From: Pseudonocardiales bacterium
Lineage (GTDB): Bacteria > Actinomycetota > Actinomycetes > Mycobacteriales > QHCA01
Length of the DNA stretch: 34,005 bases
Direction: 5' to 3'
NCBI GenBank assembly: GCA_003244095.1
Contig: QHCA01000409.1
Span: forward strand, 3,855 to 37,859
Below, one piece after another: positions 7,897 to 15,785 of the stretch (positions are counted from its first letter, which is position 1; every line of letters starts with the position of its first letter). The position numbers were made by a program, and so were the translations under genes. The notes under the pieces are model-generated. The model searched no databases, had not been told where the DNA came from, and saw only the letters and a program-made list of their open reading frames with translations.

Positions 7897-8298
7897 GTGA
7901 CCAATCCCCTGCAGCGCCAGCGGTACCTCCGCGACACCGTGGCAACGGCGTCCCCGGCCAGGCTGCTCGTACTCCTCTTCGACCGATTGGTGCTGGACCT
8001 GGCGCAGGCCGAGAGCGCCCAGCGCGACGGGCGCCGCGAGATCGCCAACGAGCGACTCTGCCACGCGCAGGACATCGTGCTGGAACTGCGCATGAGCCTC
8101 GACGTCGACGCCTGGGACGGCGCCCCCGGGTTGGCGGCGCTGTACATGTTCGTGCTCCGGGAGCTCGTGCAGGCCAACGTGCTGCTCGACCCGGAGCGCA
8201 CCAGGACCTGCCGTGAGCTCGTGGAGCCCCTGCGGGACGCCTGGCGCGAGGTGGCGGCGCAGGTCGGCACGCCGTCGATGACCGGCAGCGTCGCATGA
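7897..8298 (+). CDS. fliS: FliS, flagellin export chaperone
   Basis: FliS binds the C-terminal helix of flagellin and prevents premature polymerisation. The 133-residue product contains RYLRDTVATASPARLLVLLFDRLVLDL, equivalent to the FliS helix 1-2 block with its Tyr and LL-L-D pattern, then a four-helix layout typical of the family. The GTG start is 4 bases after the fliD stop, with no strong Shine-Dalgarno, so it is likely coupled to fliD translation. Confidence 0.93.
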   Translation: MTNPLQRQRYLRDTVATASPARLLVLLFDRLVLDLAQAESAQRDGRREIANERLCHAQDIVLELRMSLDVDAWDGAPGLAALYMFVLRELVQANVLLDPERTRTCRELVEPLRDAWREVAAQVGTPSMTGSVA

Positions 8299-8630
8299 GC
8301 GTGCAGCCGGTGGGCGCCGGATTCCATGCGGCCTGGGTGCTCGCGCTGGAAGCGCTCGACGTCGAGGTGGCGGCCGCCGAGGCTCTGCTCAGCGGGGAGC
8401 ACGCCACGCAACAGTTCCCCACGCCCGACCCGTGGCGGCCTCCCGTCGGGCTCGGGCCGCTGCCCCTGGACCTGCGGCCCCGGGCTGATGCCACCCTGAC
8501 CCGCCAGCTCGCGACCGCTCACGCTCTCGGCCAGGCCATGCTCGGCAACCGGCAGCATGCTGCCCTCGGCGACCGGATCGAAGCCGGTGGCGACGGCGGC
8601 CGTCCCGCGTACGTCGACTGCCTGTCGTAG
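8295..8630 (+). CDS. Small flagellar-operon protein, unrecognised (FliT position)
   Basis: I do not recognise this 111-residue product from sequence. Its ATG overlaps the fliS stop (ATGA), so it is co-translated with fliS. It is predicted largely helical, with an N-terminal Ala/Glu-rich helix, a Pro/Trp segment (PDPWRPPVGLGPLPLDL) and a second helix rich in Ala and Leu. In other bacteria this slot is often filled by FliT, the FliD chaperone, and a helical FliT-like role is a reasonable guess. There is no signal peptide or membrane segment. Confidence 0.7.
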   Translation: MSVQPVGAGFHAAWVLALEALDVEVAAAEALLSGEHATQQFPTPDPWRPPVGLGPLPLDLRPRADATLTRQLATAHALGQAMLGNRQHAALGDRIEAGGDGGRPAYVDCLS

Positions 8631-8668
8631 CGGTCATTCGCCCGGGCGGGTGATGCGCGGGGAAAGCG

Positions 8669-8696
8669 CTCAACCCCGACTCGCGCCGACCGATGA
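8669..8696 (+). promoter_or_regulatory. FliA-type promoter of the flgB operon
   Basis: CTCA at 8669-8672, 16 bases, then ACCGATGA at 8689-8696. Spacing and the CGATGA end are identical to the fliC promoter. The predicted start is near 8703, giving a leader of about 72 bases for the long flgB-to-flgE operon. Confidence 0.6.
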
Positions 8697-8703
8697 CCAT
8701 CTA

Positions 8704-8745
8704 GAGCACGGACTGCTCCGCACCACCCCTGCCACGGACCGGCAG
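8704..8745 (+). promoter_or_regulatory. Twin GGA-loop hairpins in flgB leader, candidate CsrA sites
   Basis: Two small perfect stem-loops follow one another. Hairpin 1 (8704-8718) is GAGCA / TGCTC with loop CGGAC. Hairpin 2 (8729-8745) is CTGCC / GGCAG with loop ACGGACC. Both loops expose GGA (8710-8712 and 8736-8738), and both carry CACGGAC. A third GGA (8764-8766) lies in the flgB Shine-Dalgarno GGGAG. The GGAs are spaced 26 and 28 bases apart, within the range a CsrA dimer can bridge. The binding is inferred. Confidence 0.55.
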
Positions 8746-8774
8746 TTCATCTACCTGGTGACGGGAGCCGGTCC

Positions 8775-9125
8775 GTGATCGACGACGTGACAACGTCGGC
8801 CTTGCAGATGGCCGTGAGTGGGCTGGCCCAGCGCCAGCGAGTGATCGCCGACAACCTTGCCAACATCGAGACGCCGGGGTTCCGGGCCGGGCGCGTGACG
8901 TTCGAGAACGCGCTCCAGACGGCCGTCCGGGACGGCATATCCCCGTCATCGGTGACGCCGACGACCGCCCGGTCGCTGGAGCCCACCCGGACGGACGGCA
9001 ACAACGTCAACATCGACGAAGAGGTCCTCTCCCACACCAACACGGTGATGACCTACCAGTTGGCGCTGCGCGCCCTCGACTCCAAGTACGGACTGCTGCG
9101 CGACGTCATCAAGGCCGGCGCCTGA
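8775..9125 (+). CDS. flgB: FlgB, proximal rod protein
   Basis: FlgB is a proximal rod subunit next to the MS ring. The 116-residue product has the rod signature VIADNLANIETPGFRAGRVTFE near residues 24-45 and a C-terminal helix ending in MTYQLALRALDSKYGLLRDVI, as usual for FlgB. The GTG start has GGGAG 7 bases upstream. It is the first gene of the long operon, and its stop shares a base with the flgC start (TGATG). Confidence 0.95.
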   Translation: MIDDVTTSALQMAVSGLAQRQRVIADNLANIETPGFRAGRVTFENALQTAVRDGISPSSVTPTTARSLEPTRTDGNNVNIDEEVLSHTNTVMTYQLALRALDSKYGLLRDVIKAGA

Positions 9126-9523
9126 TGACCACGTTCGGCGCGATCGGCATCGCCGGCACCGGCGTCACGGTCTACCGCAAGTGGCTCGACGCCATCGCCG
9201 ACAACATCGCCAACATCAACGACGCCAAGCCCACCAGCGGAGCCGCCTTCCAGGCCCGCTACGTCGTCGCGCAGCCGATGGGCGGTCAGGGCGGGGCGCA
9301 GGTCGGCGGCGTCGCCCTCGGCAGTGCGACCGGCCGCCTGGTGTACGAGCCGGGCAACCCCATGGCGGACAAGGACGGGATGGTCCGCTATCCCGACATC
9401 GACCTCGGCAGCCAGATGGGCCAGCTGATCATGGCGCAGCGCGGCTACGAGGCCAACCTCTCGGTCGTCGATCGCGCCCGCGACGCCTACCTGGCCGCCA
9501 TCCAACTCGGAAGGAACCTGTGA
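9125..9523 (+). CDS. flgC: FlgC, proximal rod protein
   Basis: FlgC stacks on FlgB in the rod. The 132-residue product has WLDAIADNIANINDAKPTSG near the N-terminus, the central YEPGNPMADKDGMVRYPDID block that is the best FlgC marker, and a C-terminal helix ending GYEANLSVVDRARDAYLAAIQ. The ATG overlaps the flgB stop. It is followed by fliE with a 4-base overlap. Confidence 0.95.
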   Translation: MTTFGAIGIAGTGVTVYRKWLDAIADNIANINDAKPTSGAAFQARYVVAQPMGGQGGAQVGGVALGSATGRLVYEPGNPMADKDGMVRYPDIDLGSQMGQLIMAQRGYEANLSVVDRARDAYLAAIQLGRNL

Positions 9524-9828
9524 GCATCCCCGCCCTGGGCGCCATCGCCCCCATCCTGCCGATCGCCACACAGCCACTCGGCGCGGCCGCGGCAGGCTCC
9601 GCTTCCGGCAGCGGCTTCGCCAGCCAGCTCGCGTCCGGGCTGAACAACTTGCAGGCGGTGCAGGGCAAGGCCGACGACCTGGGCGTCCAGGCGGCCAGCG
9701 GCACGCTGACCGACCCCAGCCAGTACACGATCGCCGCCACTGAGGCCTCGCTGGCCACCGAGCTGACCGTCGCCGTGCGCAACAAGGCGCTCGACGCGTT
9801 CAACGAGATCCTGAGGATGCAGGTCTGA
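9520..9828 (+). CDS. fliE: FliE, MS ring-rod adaptor
   Basis: FliE links the FliF ring to the rod and is the first export substrate. The 102-residue product has a Ser/Ala-rich start, then FASQLASGLNNLQAVQGKAD and the conserved C-terminus LTVAVRNKALDAFNEILRMQV, a clear FliE signature. The GTG at 9520 overlaps the flgC stop (GTGA) and has GGAAGGA 5 bases upstream. The frame is open further upstream inside flgC, but that is shadow. Confidence 0.93.
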   Translation: MSIPALGAIAPILPIATQPLGAAAAGSASGSGFASQLASGLNNLQAVQGKADDLGVQAASGTLTDPSQYTIAATEASLATELTVAVRNKALDAFNEILRMQV

Positions 9829-11426
9829 TGCGCGACCGGATCACCGCGGCCACCCGCCGCCCGCTGGCCATCTTCGCCGGCTTCAGCCCCGGCCAGAAGG
9901 CCGTGACGCTCGTCGCGGTCCTCGCCCTGGTCATCGGCAGCTACTTCTTCTCCCAGTGGGCCGCGCAGCCCGCCTACGCCCCGCTGTTCACCAGCCTGTC
10001 GTCGACCGACGCCAGCGCCATCGTGGACAAGCTGTCGGCCGGCGGCACGCCGTACAAGCTGGCAGACGGCGGCCAGACCATCCTCGTACCGCAGGACAAG
10101 GTGTACGACCTGCGCCTGAAGATGAGCGGCGCCGGCCTGCCGGCTAATGCGAGCACCGGCTACGCGCTGCTGGACAAGACCGGGGTCAGCACCTCGGACT
10201 TCATGCAGCACGTGGACTACCAGCGGGCGCTCGAGGGCGAGATCGCCAAGACCATCGAGACGATCGGTGGGGTCAAGGCCGCGGTGGTGCACCTGGCGAT
10301 CCCGCAGCAGAACGTGTTCGCCGATGACCAGCAGAAGCCGACCGCGTCGGTGCTGGTCTCCATGGGTACCGACAGCAAGCTCAACACCAGCCAGGTGCAG
10401 GCCATCGTGCACCTGGTCGCGTCCAGCGTCGTCGGGCTCGACCCGAGCAAGGTGACCGTCGCCGACTCCACCGGCGGGGTCCTGTCCACTGCCGGCCAGG
10501 ACATCGGGACCTCGGCGGTCGGTGCCACCCGTGAGCAGGCAACGCAGTCCTACCAGAACCGCCTGGGCAGTTCGCTGCAGCAGATGCTCGACCAGGTGGT
10601 CGGCCCCGGACACGCCGTCGTCACGGTCACGGCCGACCTGGACTTCGACAACACCAACACCAAGACCCAGTCCTATGTCGCCGACCCGAAGCTCCCGGCC
10701 CTGTCGCAGAGCAAGTCCACCGAGACCTACTCCGGGGGCTCCGGCGCCACCGGCGGCGTGCTCGGCCCGGACAACATCGCCGTGCCGACGGGCACCGGCG
10801 GCACCGGGAAGTACGCCAAGACCAACGAGACCAAGGACAACGCCGTCGGCATGGTCACCGAGGTCCGCCAGTCGGCACCCGGCCAGGTCAAGCGGATGAG
10901 CGTCGCGGTGCTGCTGGACAGCAAGACCGCCCGCAACGTCTCCTCGTCGTCCGTCAGCGGCCTGATCACCTCCGCTGCCGGCGTCGACGCCAAGCGGGGT
11001 GACACAATCAACGTCACCCAGCTGCCGTTCGACGACACGGCCGCCAAGCAGACCCGGTCCGCCCTGGCCGGTGCCAAGAAGGCGCAGCAGTCGCAAGGGA
11101 TGTACTCCCTGATCAAGACCGGCCTGCTCGTGCTGGCCGTGATCCTGCTCATCGTCGGCGCGCTGCTGGCCGGCCGCCGCAAGCAGCGCAGCGAGCTGAG
11201 CCCGGCCGAGCTCGAGGAGCTCGAGGGCATGCAGCTCAGCCTGGAGCGGGCCCGGACCCGGCAGCTGGAGCCAGGCATCCAGCGCGCCGCCCTGAACGCG
11301 GCGCCGGTGACCCCGGAGTCCGCGGCCCGGGCCGCCCGCTCCAGTGACATCACCGCCCTCATGGACCGCCAGCCCGACGAGGTCGCCCAGCTGCTTCGCG
11401 GCTGGCTCGCCGACCGGAGGGCCTGA
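9828..11426 (+). CDS. fliF: FliF, MS-ring protein
   Basis: FliF forms the membrane ring on which the motor is built. In the 532-residue product, a first membrane helix lies at about residues 27-45 and a second at about 430-448. The periplasmic part holds the ring-building motifs, with LRLKMSGAGLP, ALEGEIAKTIETI and VVHLAIPQQNVF. The cytoplasmic C-terminus ends ITALMDRQPDEVAQLLRGWL, the FliG-binding tail. The ATG shares a base with the fliE stop, and fliG follows after 2 bases. Confidence 0.97.
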   Translation: MRDRITAATRRPLAIFAGFSPGQKAVTLVAVLALVIGSYFFSQWAAQPAYAPLFTSLSSTDASAIVDKLSAGGTPYKLADGGQTILVPQDKVYDLRLKMSGAGLPANASTGYALLDKTGVSTSDFMQHVDYQRALEGEIAKTIETIGGVKAAVVHLAIPQQNVFADDQQKPTASVLVSMGTDSKLNTSQVQAIVHLVASSVVGLDPSKVTVADSTGGVLSTAGQDIGTSAVGATREQATQSYQNRLGSSLQQMLDQVVGPGHAVVTVTADLDFDNTNTKTQSYVADPKLPALSQSKSTETYSGGSGATGGVLGPDNIAVPTGTGGTGKYAKTNETKDNAVGMVTEVRQSAPGQVKRMSVAVLLDSKTARNVSSSSVSGLITSAAGVDAKRGDTINVTQLPFDDTAAKQTRSALAGAKKAQQSQGMYSLIKTGLLVLAVILLIVGALLAGRRKQRSELSPAELEELEGMQLSLERARTRQLEPGIQRAALNAAPVTPESAARAARSSDITALMDRQPDEVAQLLRGWLADRRA

Positions 11427-11428
11427 CG

Positions 11429-12436
11429 ATGGGCGAAGAACTGACTGGACTGCGCAAGGCCGCGATCCTGCTCGTGCAGATGGGCGAGGAGAGCTCAGCC
11501 AAGGTTCTGTCGCAGTTCCGCGACACCGAGGTGGAAGAGGTCACGGCCGAGATCGTGCGGCTGCGGGCGGTCGAGCCCGCAGTCGCCGAGGAGGTCCTGA
11601 CCGAGTTCCACGGCATGATGAGCGCCCAACGCTATGTCAGCGAAGGCGGGCTGGACTTCGCCGAGTCGATACTGCAGTCATCGGTGGGTGCCACCCGGGC
11701 TTCCGAGATCATGGCCCGGCTGGCGGCGAAGTTCGCCGACACGCCGTTCCGCTTCCTCAACCGCGCCGACCCCAATCAGGTGCGGTCGTTCCTGCAGGAC
11801 GAGCACCCCCAGACGATCGCGCTCGTCCTCGCGCACACGACCGCGGACCAGGCGACCGCGATCCTGTCCGGCCTGCCATCGGAGCTGCAGGCCGACGTGG
11901 CGCACCGTATCGCCCTGATGGACCGGGCCTCGCCGGAGATCATCCAGCAGGTCGAGGACTCCCTGAAGCGCAAGCTCTCCTCCGTGCTCCAGCCCGGCGA
12001 GCTGTCCACCGTGGGCGGGGTGCAGGCGCTGGTCGACATCATCAACCGGGCCGACCGGACCACCGAGCGGCTTATCCTCGAGGCCCTCGAGGCGCGCAAC
12101 AAGGAGCTGGCCGACGAGGTCCGCAGCCGGATGTTCATGTTCGAAGACATCGTCACGCTCGACGACCGGGCCGTGCAGCTCGTGCTGCGCGAGGTCGAGA
12201 CGACCGACCTGGCCACCGCACTCAAGGGTGTCCGCGACGACGTGCGCAGCAAGGTGCTCAGCAACCTGTCGGAGCGCGCCGCCGAGAACCTCGGCGAGGA
12301 GATCGAGATGCTCGGCCCGGTGCGGCTCCGCTCGGTCGAGGAGTCGCAGGCCAAGATCGTCTCTGCACTGCGCGCCCTCGAGGAATCCGGCCAGATCGTC
12401 ATCCGAAGGGGCAACGACGATGAATTCGTCTCCTGA
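11429..12436 (+). CDS. fliG: FliG, rotor switch and torque protein
   Basis: FliG couples stator motion to rotation and binds FliF and FliM. In the 335-residue product the N-terminal domain starts TGLRKAAILLVQMGEE, the middle domain carries the EHPQTIALVLAH block (FliM binding), and the C-terminal domain has SRMFMFEDIVTLDDRAVQLVLREV, which aligns with the charged torque helix region of known FliGs. Length is typical. The reading frame overlaps fliH by 17 bases. Confidence 0.97.
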   Translation: MGEELTGLRKAAILLVQMGEESSAKVLSQFRDTEVEEVTAEIVRLRAVEPAVAEEVLTEFHGMMSAQRYVSEGGLDFAESILQSSVGATRASEIMARLAAKFADTPFRFLNRADPNQVRSFLQDEHPQTIALVLAHTTADQATAILSGLPSELQADVAHRIALMDRASPEIIQQVEDSLKRKLSSVLQPGELSTVGGVQALVDIINRADRTTERLILEALEARNKELADEVRSRMFMFEDIVTLDDRAVQLVLREVETTDLATALKGVRDDVRSKVLSNLSERAAENLGEEIEMLGPVRLRSVEESQAKIVSALRALEESGQIVIRRGNDDEFVS

Positions 12437-13094
12437 GGCCGGGGTGGTGCTGCGCGGCTCGGCCGCCGCCACCGCTGTCCTGGTCCACCATGACCAGGAG
12501 CTGCGCCGGGTGAGCAGGGTGCCGCAGGAGGTGCTGGCCGCGGCCCGCGCCGTGGCGCACGCCGAGGGCTATGCCACCGGATGGGCGCAGGGCCGGCAGG
12601 AGGCCGCCGCCGCGGTGCACGTGGAAGCCGCCCGCGCGGAGCGCGAACACCGGACGGCCGAGCGCGCCCATGCCGACCTGATCGCCCAAGCCCTCACCGC
12701 TCTCGACATCGCGGCGACCGGGTTGGCCGAGCGGTGCGCGCCCGCGCTCGCCGACGCCGGCGACGCCGTCGCGGCCATCGCCTTCGCCGTGATCGAGGCT
12801 CTCTTCGCCCATGAGCTGGCCGCGGCGGCCGATCCCGCCCTGGACGCGGTACGCCGGGCGCTCTCGGCCACGCCAGCCGGCCGGCCGGTCCTGATCCGGC
12901 TACACCCGGCCGACCACGCGGCGATCGCCGGCTCCGCTGCCGCCGACGCTGCCGGCGACCAGGGCCGGATGGTGAACTTCGTCGCCGACCACACCGTCGC
13001 ACCCGGCGACGCCGTCGCCGAGTCCGACGCCGTCACCGTGGACGCCGGCCTGCACGCCGCCCTGGCCCGGGTCCGGGAGGTGCTCGGCGGATGA
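12420..13094 (+). CDS. fliH: FliH, negative regulator of the export ATPase
   Basis: FliH dimers hold FliI at the export gate. The 224-residue product has a long Ala/Glu-rich coiled-coil region (GYATGWAQGRQEAAAAVHVE, about residues 45-100) and a C-terminal globular part with PVLIRLHPADHAAI, similar to the FliH/HrpE/YscL domain. I chose the ATG at 12420, within the end of fliG, because GAAGGGG lies about 9 bases upstream; the frame stays open upstream but is then a fliG shadow. It overlaps fliI by 4 bases. Sequence divergence is high, as usual for FliH; position makes the call firm. Confidence 0.88.
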   Translation: MNSSPEAGVVLRGSAAATAVLVHHDQELRRVSRVPQEVLAAARAVAHAEGYATGWAQGRQEAAAAVHVEAARAEREHRTAERAHADLIAQALTALDIAATGLAERCAPALADAGDAVAAIAFAVIEALFAHELAAAADPALDAVRRALSATPAGRPVLIRLHPADHAAIAGSAAADAAGDQGRMVNFVADHTVAPGDAVAESDAVTVDAGLHAALARVREVLGG

Positions 13095-14410
13095 CCACAC
13101 TCTTCGCGCAACAGCAGGCGGCGGCCGTGGGTGCCGCCCGCCCGAGACTGACCGGCCAGGTCGCCTCCGTCGTCGGGCTCACCGTCACGGTCGCCGGGCT
13201 GCAGGCCGCGGTCGGCGAACTGGTCCGGATCGAGAGCACGACTCCCCTGCTGGCCGAGGTCGTCGCGCTCGGCTCGGGCGGGCTGACCTGCCTGCCGCTG
13301 GGCACCCTGGCCGGCATCTCCCGCGGTACGCGGGTGTCGGCCACCGGCAACCCGTTGCTCGTGCCGGTCGGCGCCGGCCTGCGCGGCCGGGTGCTCGACG
13401 GCCTGGGCCGGCCGCTCGACGGCGGCCCTCCCCTGACCGGCTGCCAACTGGTCCCGGTCGACGCCCCCGCCCCGCCGGCGCTGCAACGCGGCCGGGTCGA
13501 CGTCCCCATCGCGCTGGGCGTGCGAGCCCTGGACACCCTGGTCACCTGCGGGCGAGGCCAGCGGATCGGCATCTTCGCCGGCTCCGGAGTCGGCAAGTCC
13601 AGCCTGCTGTCCATGATCACCCGCGGCACCGACGCCGAGATCACCGTCATCGCCCTGGTCGGCGAACGCGGCAGGGAGGTGCGCGAGTTCATCGAGAACG
13701 ACCTGGGCCCCGAGGGTCTCGCCCGGTCGGTGGTCATCGTCGCCACCTCGGACCAGCCACCGATGATCCGGCTGCGGGCCGGCTTCGTGGCCACCCGGAT
13801 CGCCGAGTGGTTCCGTGACGCCGGCGGTGACGTCCTGCTGATGATGGACAGCCTGACCCGGGTCGCCATGGCCCAGCGTGAGGTCGGCCTGTCCGCTGGC
13901 GAGCCGCCGGCGACGCGCGGCTATCCGCCGTCCACCTTCGCCCTGCTGCCCCGGCTGCTCGAGCGGGGCGGACCCGGGGTTCGCGGCAGCATCACGGGTA
14001 TCTACACGGTGCTGGTCGAGGGCGACGACCACAACGAGCCGATCGCGGACTCCGCCCGGTCGATCCTCGACGGGCACATCACGCTCGACCGCCGGCTGGC
14101 CACCGCCGGTCACTTCCCCAGCATCGACGTCCTCGACTCGGTCTCCCGGGTCGCCCCCGCCGTCACCACCCGCGAGCAGCGAGCCGCGGCGACGACGCTG
14201 CGCCGGCTGCTGGCCGCCCGCCGCGACGCCCGCGACCTCATCGAGATCGGTGCCTACGTACCGGGGACCAACGCCGACGTCGACCGGGCACAGGCCCTGG
14301 GGCCGGCCCTCGAGGCCTTCCTGCAGCAGGACCTGGCGGACCTCGTCGACCCGGCGGACGCCTGGGCCGCGCTGCGGGCGCTGCTCGACCTGCGCGGCGG
14401 TGTGGCGTGA
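13091..14410 (+). CDS. fliI: FliI, flagellar export ATPase
   Basis: FliI is the F1-beta-like ATPase that helps unfold and feed export substrates. In the 439-residue product, Walker A is GSGVGKSS (G164 to about S171), Walker B is DVLLMMDSLTR with D253, and between them is the conserved VALVGERGREVREFIE block. The downstream STFALLPRLLERGG and GSITGIYTVLVEGDD blocks are typical. All catalytic features look intact. It overlaps fliH (ATGA) and fliJ (GTGA), consistent with one coupled ATPase module. Confidence 0.97.
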   Translation: MTTLFAQQQAAAVGAARPRLTGQVASVVGLTVTVAGLQAAVGELVRIESTTPLLAEVVALGSGGLTCLPLGTLAGISRGTRVSATGNPLLVPVGAGLRGRVLDGLGRPLDGGPPLTGCQLVPVDAPAPPALQRGRVDVPIALGVRALDTLVTCGRGQRIGIFAGSGVGKSSLLSMITRGTDAEITVIALVGERGREVREFIENDLGPEGLARSVVIVATSDQPPMIRLRAGFVATRIAEWFRDAGGDVLLMMDSLTRVAMAQREVGLSAGEPPATRGYPPSTFALLPRLLERGGPGVRGSITGIYTVLVEGDDHNEPIADSARSILDGHITLDRRLATAGHFPSIDVLDSVSRVAPAVTTREQRAAATTLRRLLAARRDARDLIEIGAYVPGTNADVDRAQALGPALEAFLQQDLADLVDPADAWAALRALLDLRGGVA

Positions 14411-14838
14411 GGCGTTCGTTCCGGCTGGCCACCGTGCTGCGGGCGCGTCGCCTGCAGGAGGACCTGGCCCGCGCCGCGGTCGCCCAGGCCCACGCCGAAC
14501 GCTCCGCAGCGCGCGCCGGTGCCCAACGCGAGGAGGACGCCCTGATCGCCAGGGAGGTGGTCAGCGGTGGTGGTGGCGCGACGGTCGCCGCCGGGCTCGC
14601 CGCCCGGCAGTCACTGGCGGCGCAGCTGTCCCTGGCGGAGCAGGTCTGGCAGGACGCGGACCTGATGGCACGGGCCCGGCTGGCCGACTGGTCGGGAGCC
14701 GCCGTCCGCCGGCGGGGCCTCGAGCGCCTGGAGGAGCGGCACGACAACGCGGTCCGTGCCGCCGACGCCGCGGTGGAGCAACGCGCGGCCGACAACCTCG
14801 CCGCCACGGCGACCCACCTCCGGGAGCGTGAGGCATGA
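14407..14838 (+). CDS. fliJ: FliJ, export apparatus coiled-coil stalk
   Basis: FliJ is the small antiparallel coiled-coil that sits in the FliI ring and contacts FlhA. The 143-residue product begins with FRLATVLRARRLQEDLARA, matching the FliJ N-terminal pattern (F-L-VL--R), and is almost entirely Ala/Arg/Glu-rich heptads. The GTG overlaps the fliI stop by 4 bases and its own stop overlaps the next gene. FliJ proteins diverge widely, so the call rests on start motif, length, coiled coil and position. Confidence 0.88.
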   Translation: MRRSFRLATVLRARRLQEDLARAAVAQAHAERSAARAGAQREEDALIAREVVSGGGGATVAAGLAARQSLAAQLSLAEQVWQDADLMARARLADWSGAAVRRRGLERLEERHDNAVRAADAAVEQRAADNLAATATHLREREA

Positions 14839-15785
14839 GCATCATCGAGATGGCCGGCCGGATCAGCCAGATCCAGAGCCAGCTCGGCCTCACCGGCCAG
14901 AGCGCCGGGACCACCAGCAGCACGGGCGCGGGCGGCCAGGACTTCGCCACCGTGCTGGCCGCGGCCAAGGCGAGAAGCACGTCCGCCGGCTTGACCGCCG
15001 GCGAGTCGGCGGGCGGCCGGACCGGCAGCGACGTCGTGGCCGACGCCCGGCGCTACCTCGGCGTCCCGTACGTGTGGGGCAGCACCGACCCCGCCAAGGG
15101 CCTGGACTGCTCCGGGCTCGTGCAGCGGGTGTACGCCGACCTCGGCGTTCACCTGCCCCGGGTGAGCGGTGACCAGGCGAAGTCCGGTACGGCGGTCGCG
15201 TCGATGGCGCAGGCTCGGCCCGGCGACATCCTCGCCTTCGGCCATCCCGTGCACCACGTGGCGATCTACATCGGGAACGGGCAGATGATCGCCGCACCCG
15301 AGGCCGGTGATCACGTCAAGATCCAGAAGGTCTACGAGACGCCCAGCGCGATCCGGCGGGTGTTCAGTGCCCAGCCCGCCACGAACACGTCACCCGCGCT
15401 GGGTGCCGTGCCCTACGCGGGGCTGTTCGCGGCGGCGGGGGCGAAGTACCACGTGGCCCCGGCCCTGCTGGCCGCCGTGGCCAAGGTCGAGTCAGGGTTC
15501 GACCGCTCGGCGACCAGCCATGCCGGTGCCCGCGGGCTGATGCAACTCATGCCGGGCACGGCCCGCGAACTCGGCGTCGACCCGACCGACCCGGCCCAGG
15601 CGATCGACGGCGCGGCCCGCCTGCTGGCCGGCAACCTGCGCAAGTTCGGCTCGGTGCCCCTGGCACTGGCCGCCTACAACGCAGGAGCGGGTGCCGTGCA
15701 GCGCTACGGCGGTATCCCGCCCTACGCGGAGACCCAATCCTACGTCCGGAAGGTCGAGGCCGTCCTGGCCGGGTATCAGTCGTGA
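14835..15785 (+). CDS. Bifunctional cell-wall hydrolase: NlpC/P60 plus lytic transglycosylase
   Basis: This product of 316 residues joins two peptidoglycan-cutting domains. Residues about 65-175 are an NlpC/P60 peptidase: VVADARRYLGVPYVWGS, then LDCSGLVQRVY with the catalytic C92, and HHVAIYIGNG with H141. Residues about 190-310 are an SLT/Slt70-type transglycosylase: VAKVESGFD with the catalytic E219, then GARGLMQLMPGTA and LALAAYNAGAGAV. There is no Sec signal peptide; the N-terminus (MSIIEMAGRISQIQSQLGL) looks like an export-competent rod-type segment, so secretion through the flagellar channel is likely. It sits between fliJ and fliK with 4-base overlaps, where it can open the wall for the rod, a job done by FlgJ in Gram-negatives. 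Confidence 0.93.
   Translation: MSIIEMAGRISQIQSQLGLTGQSAGTTSSTGAGGQDFATVLAAAKARSTSAGLTAGESAGGRTGSDVVADARRYLGVPYVWGSTDPAKGLDCSGLVQRVYADLGVHLPRVSGDQAKSGTAVASMAQARPGDILAFGHPVHHVAIYIGNGQMIAAPEAGDHVKIQKVYETPSAIRRVFSAQPATNTSPALGAVPYAGLFAAAGAKYHVAPALLAAVAKVESGFDRSATSHAGARGLMQLMPGTARELGVDPTDPAQAIDGAARLLAGNLRKFGSVPLALAAYNAGAGAVQRYGGIPPYAETQSYVRKVEAVLAGYQS

Noticed and set aside
8639-8655. Terminator hairpin after the fliS-linked gene
   Set aside because: Contains the palindrome CGCCCGGGCG, but the extended arms do not pair well and there is no loop of useful size.
9429-11096. 555-codon minus-strand open frame across flgC, fliE and fliF
   Set aside because: Gly/Leu/Val/Arg-rich shadow opposite strongly conserved flagellar genes.
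12569-14113. 514-codon minus-strand open frame opposite fliH and fliI
   Set aside because: Covers the Walker motifs of fliI on the other strand; shadow only.
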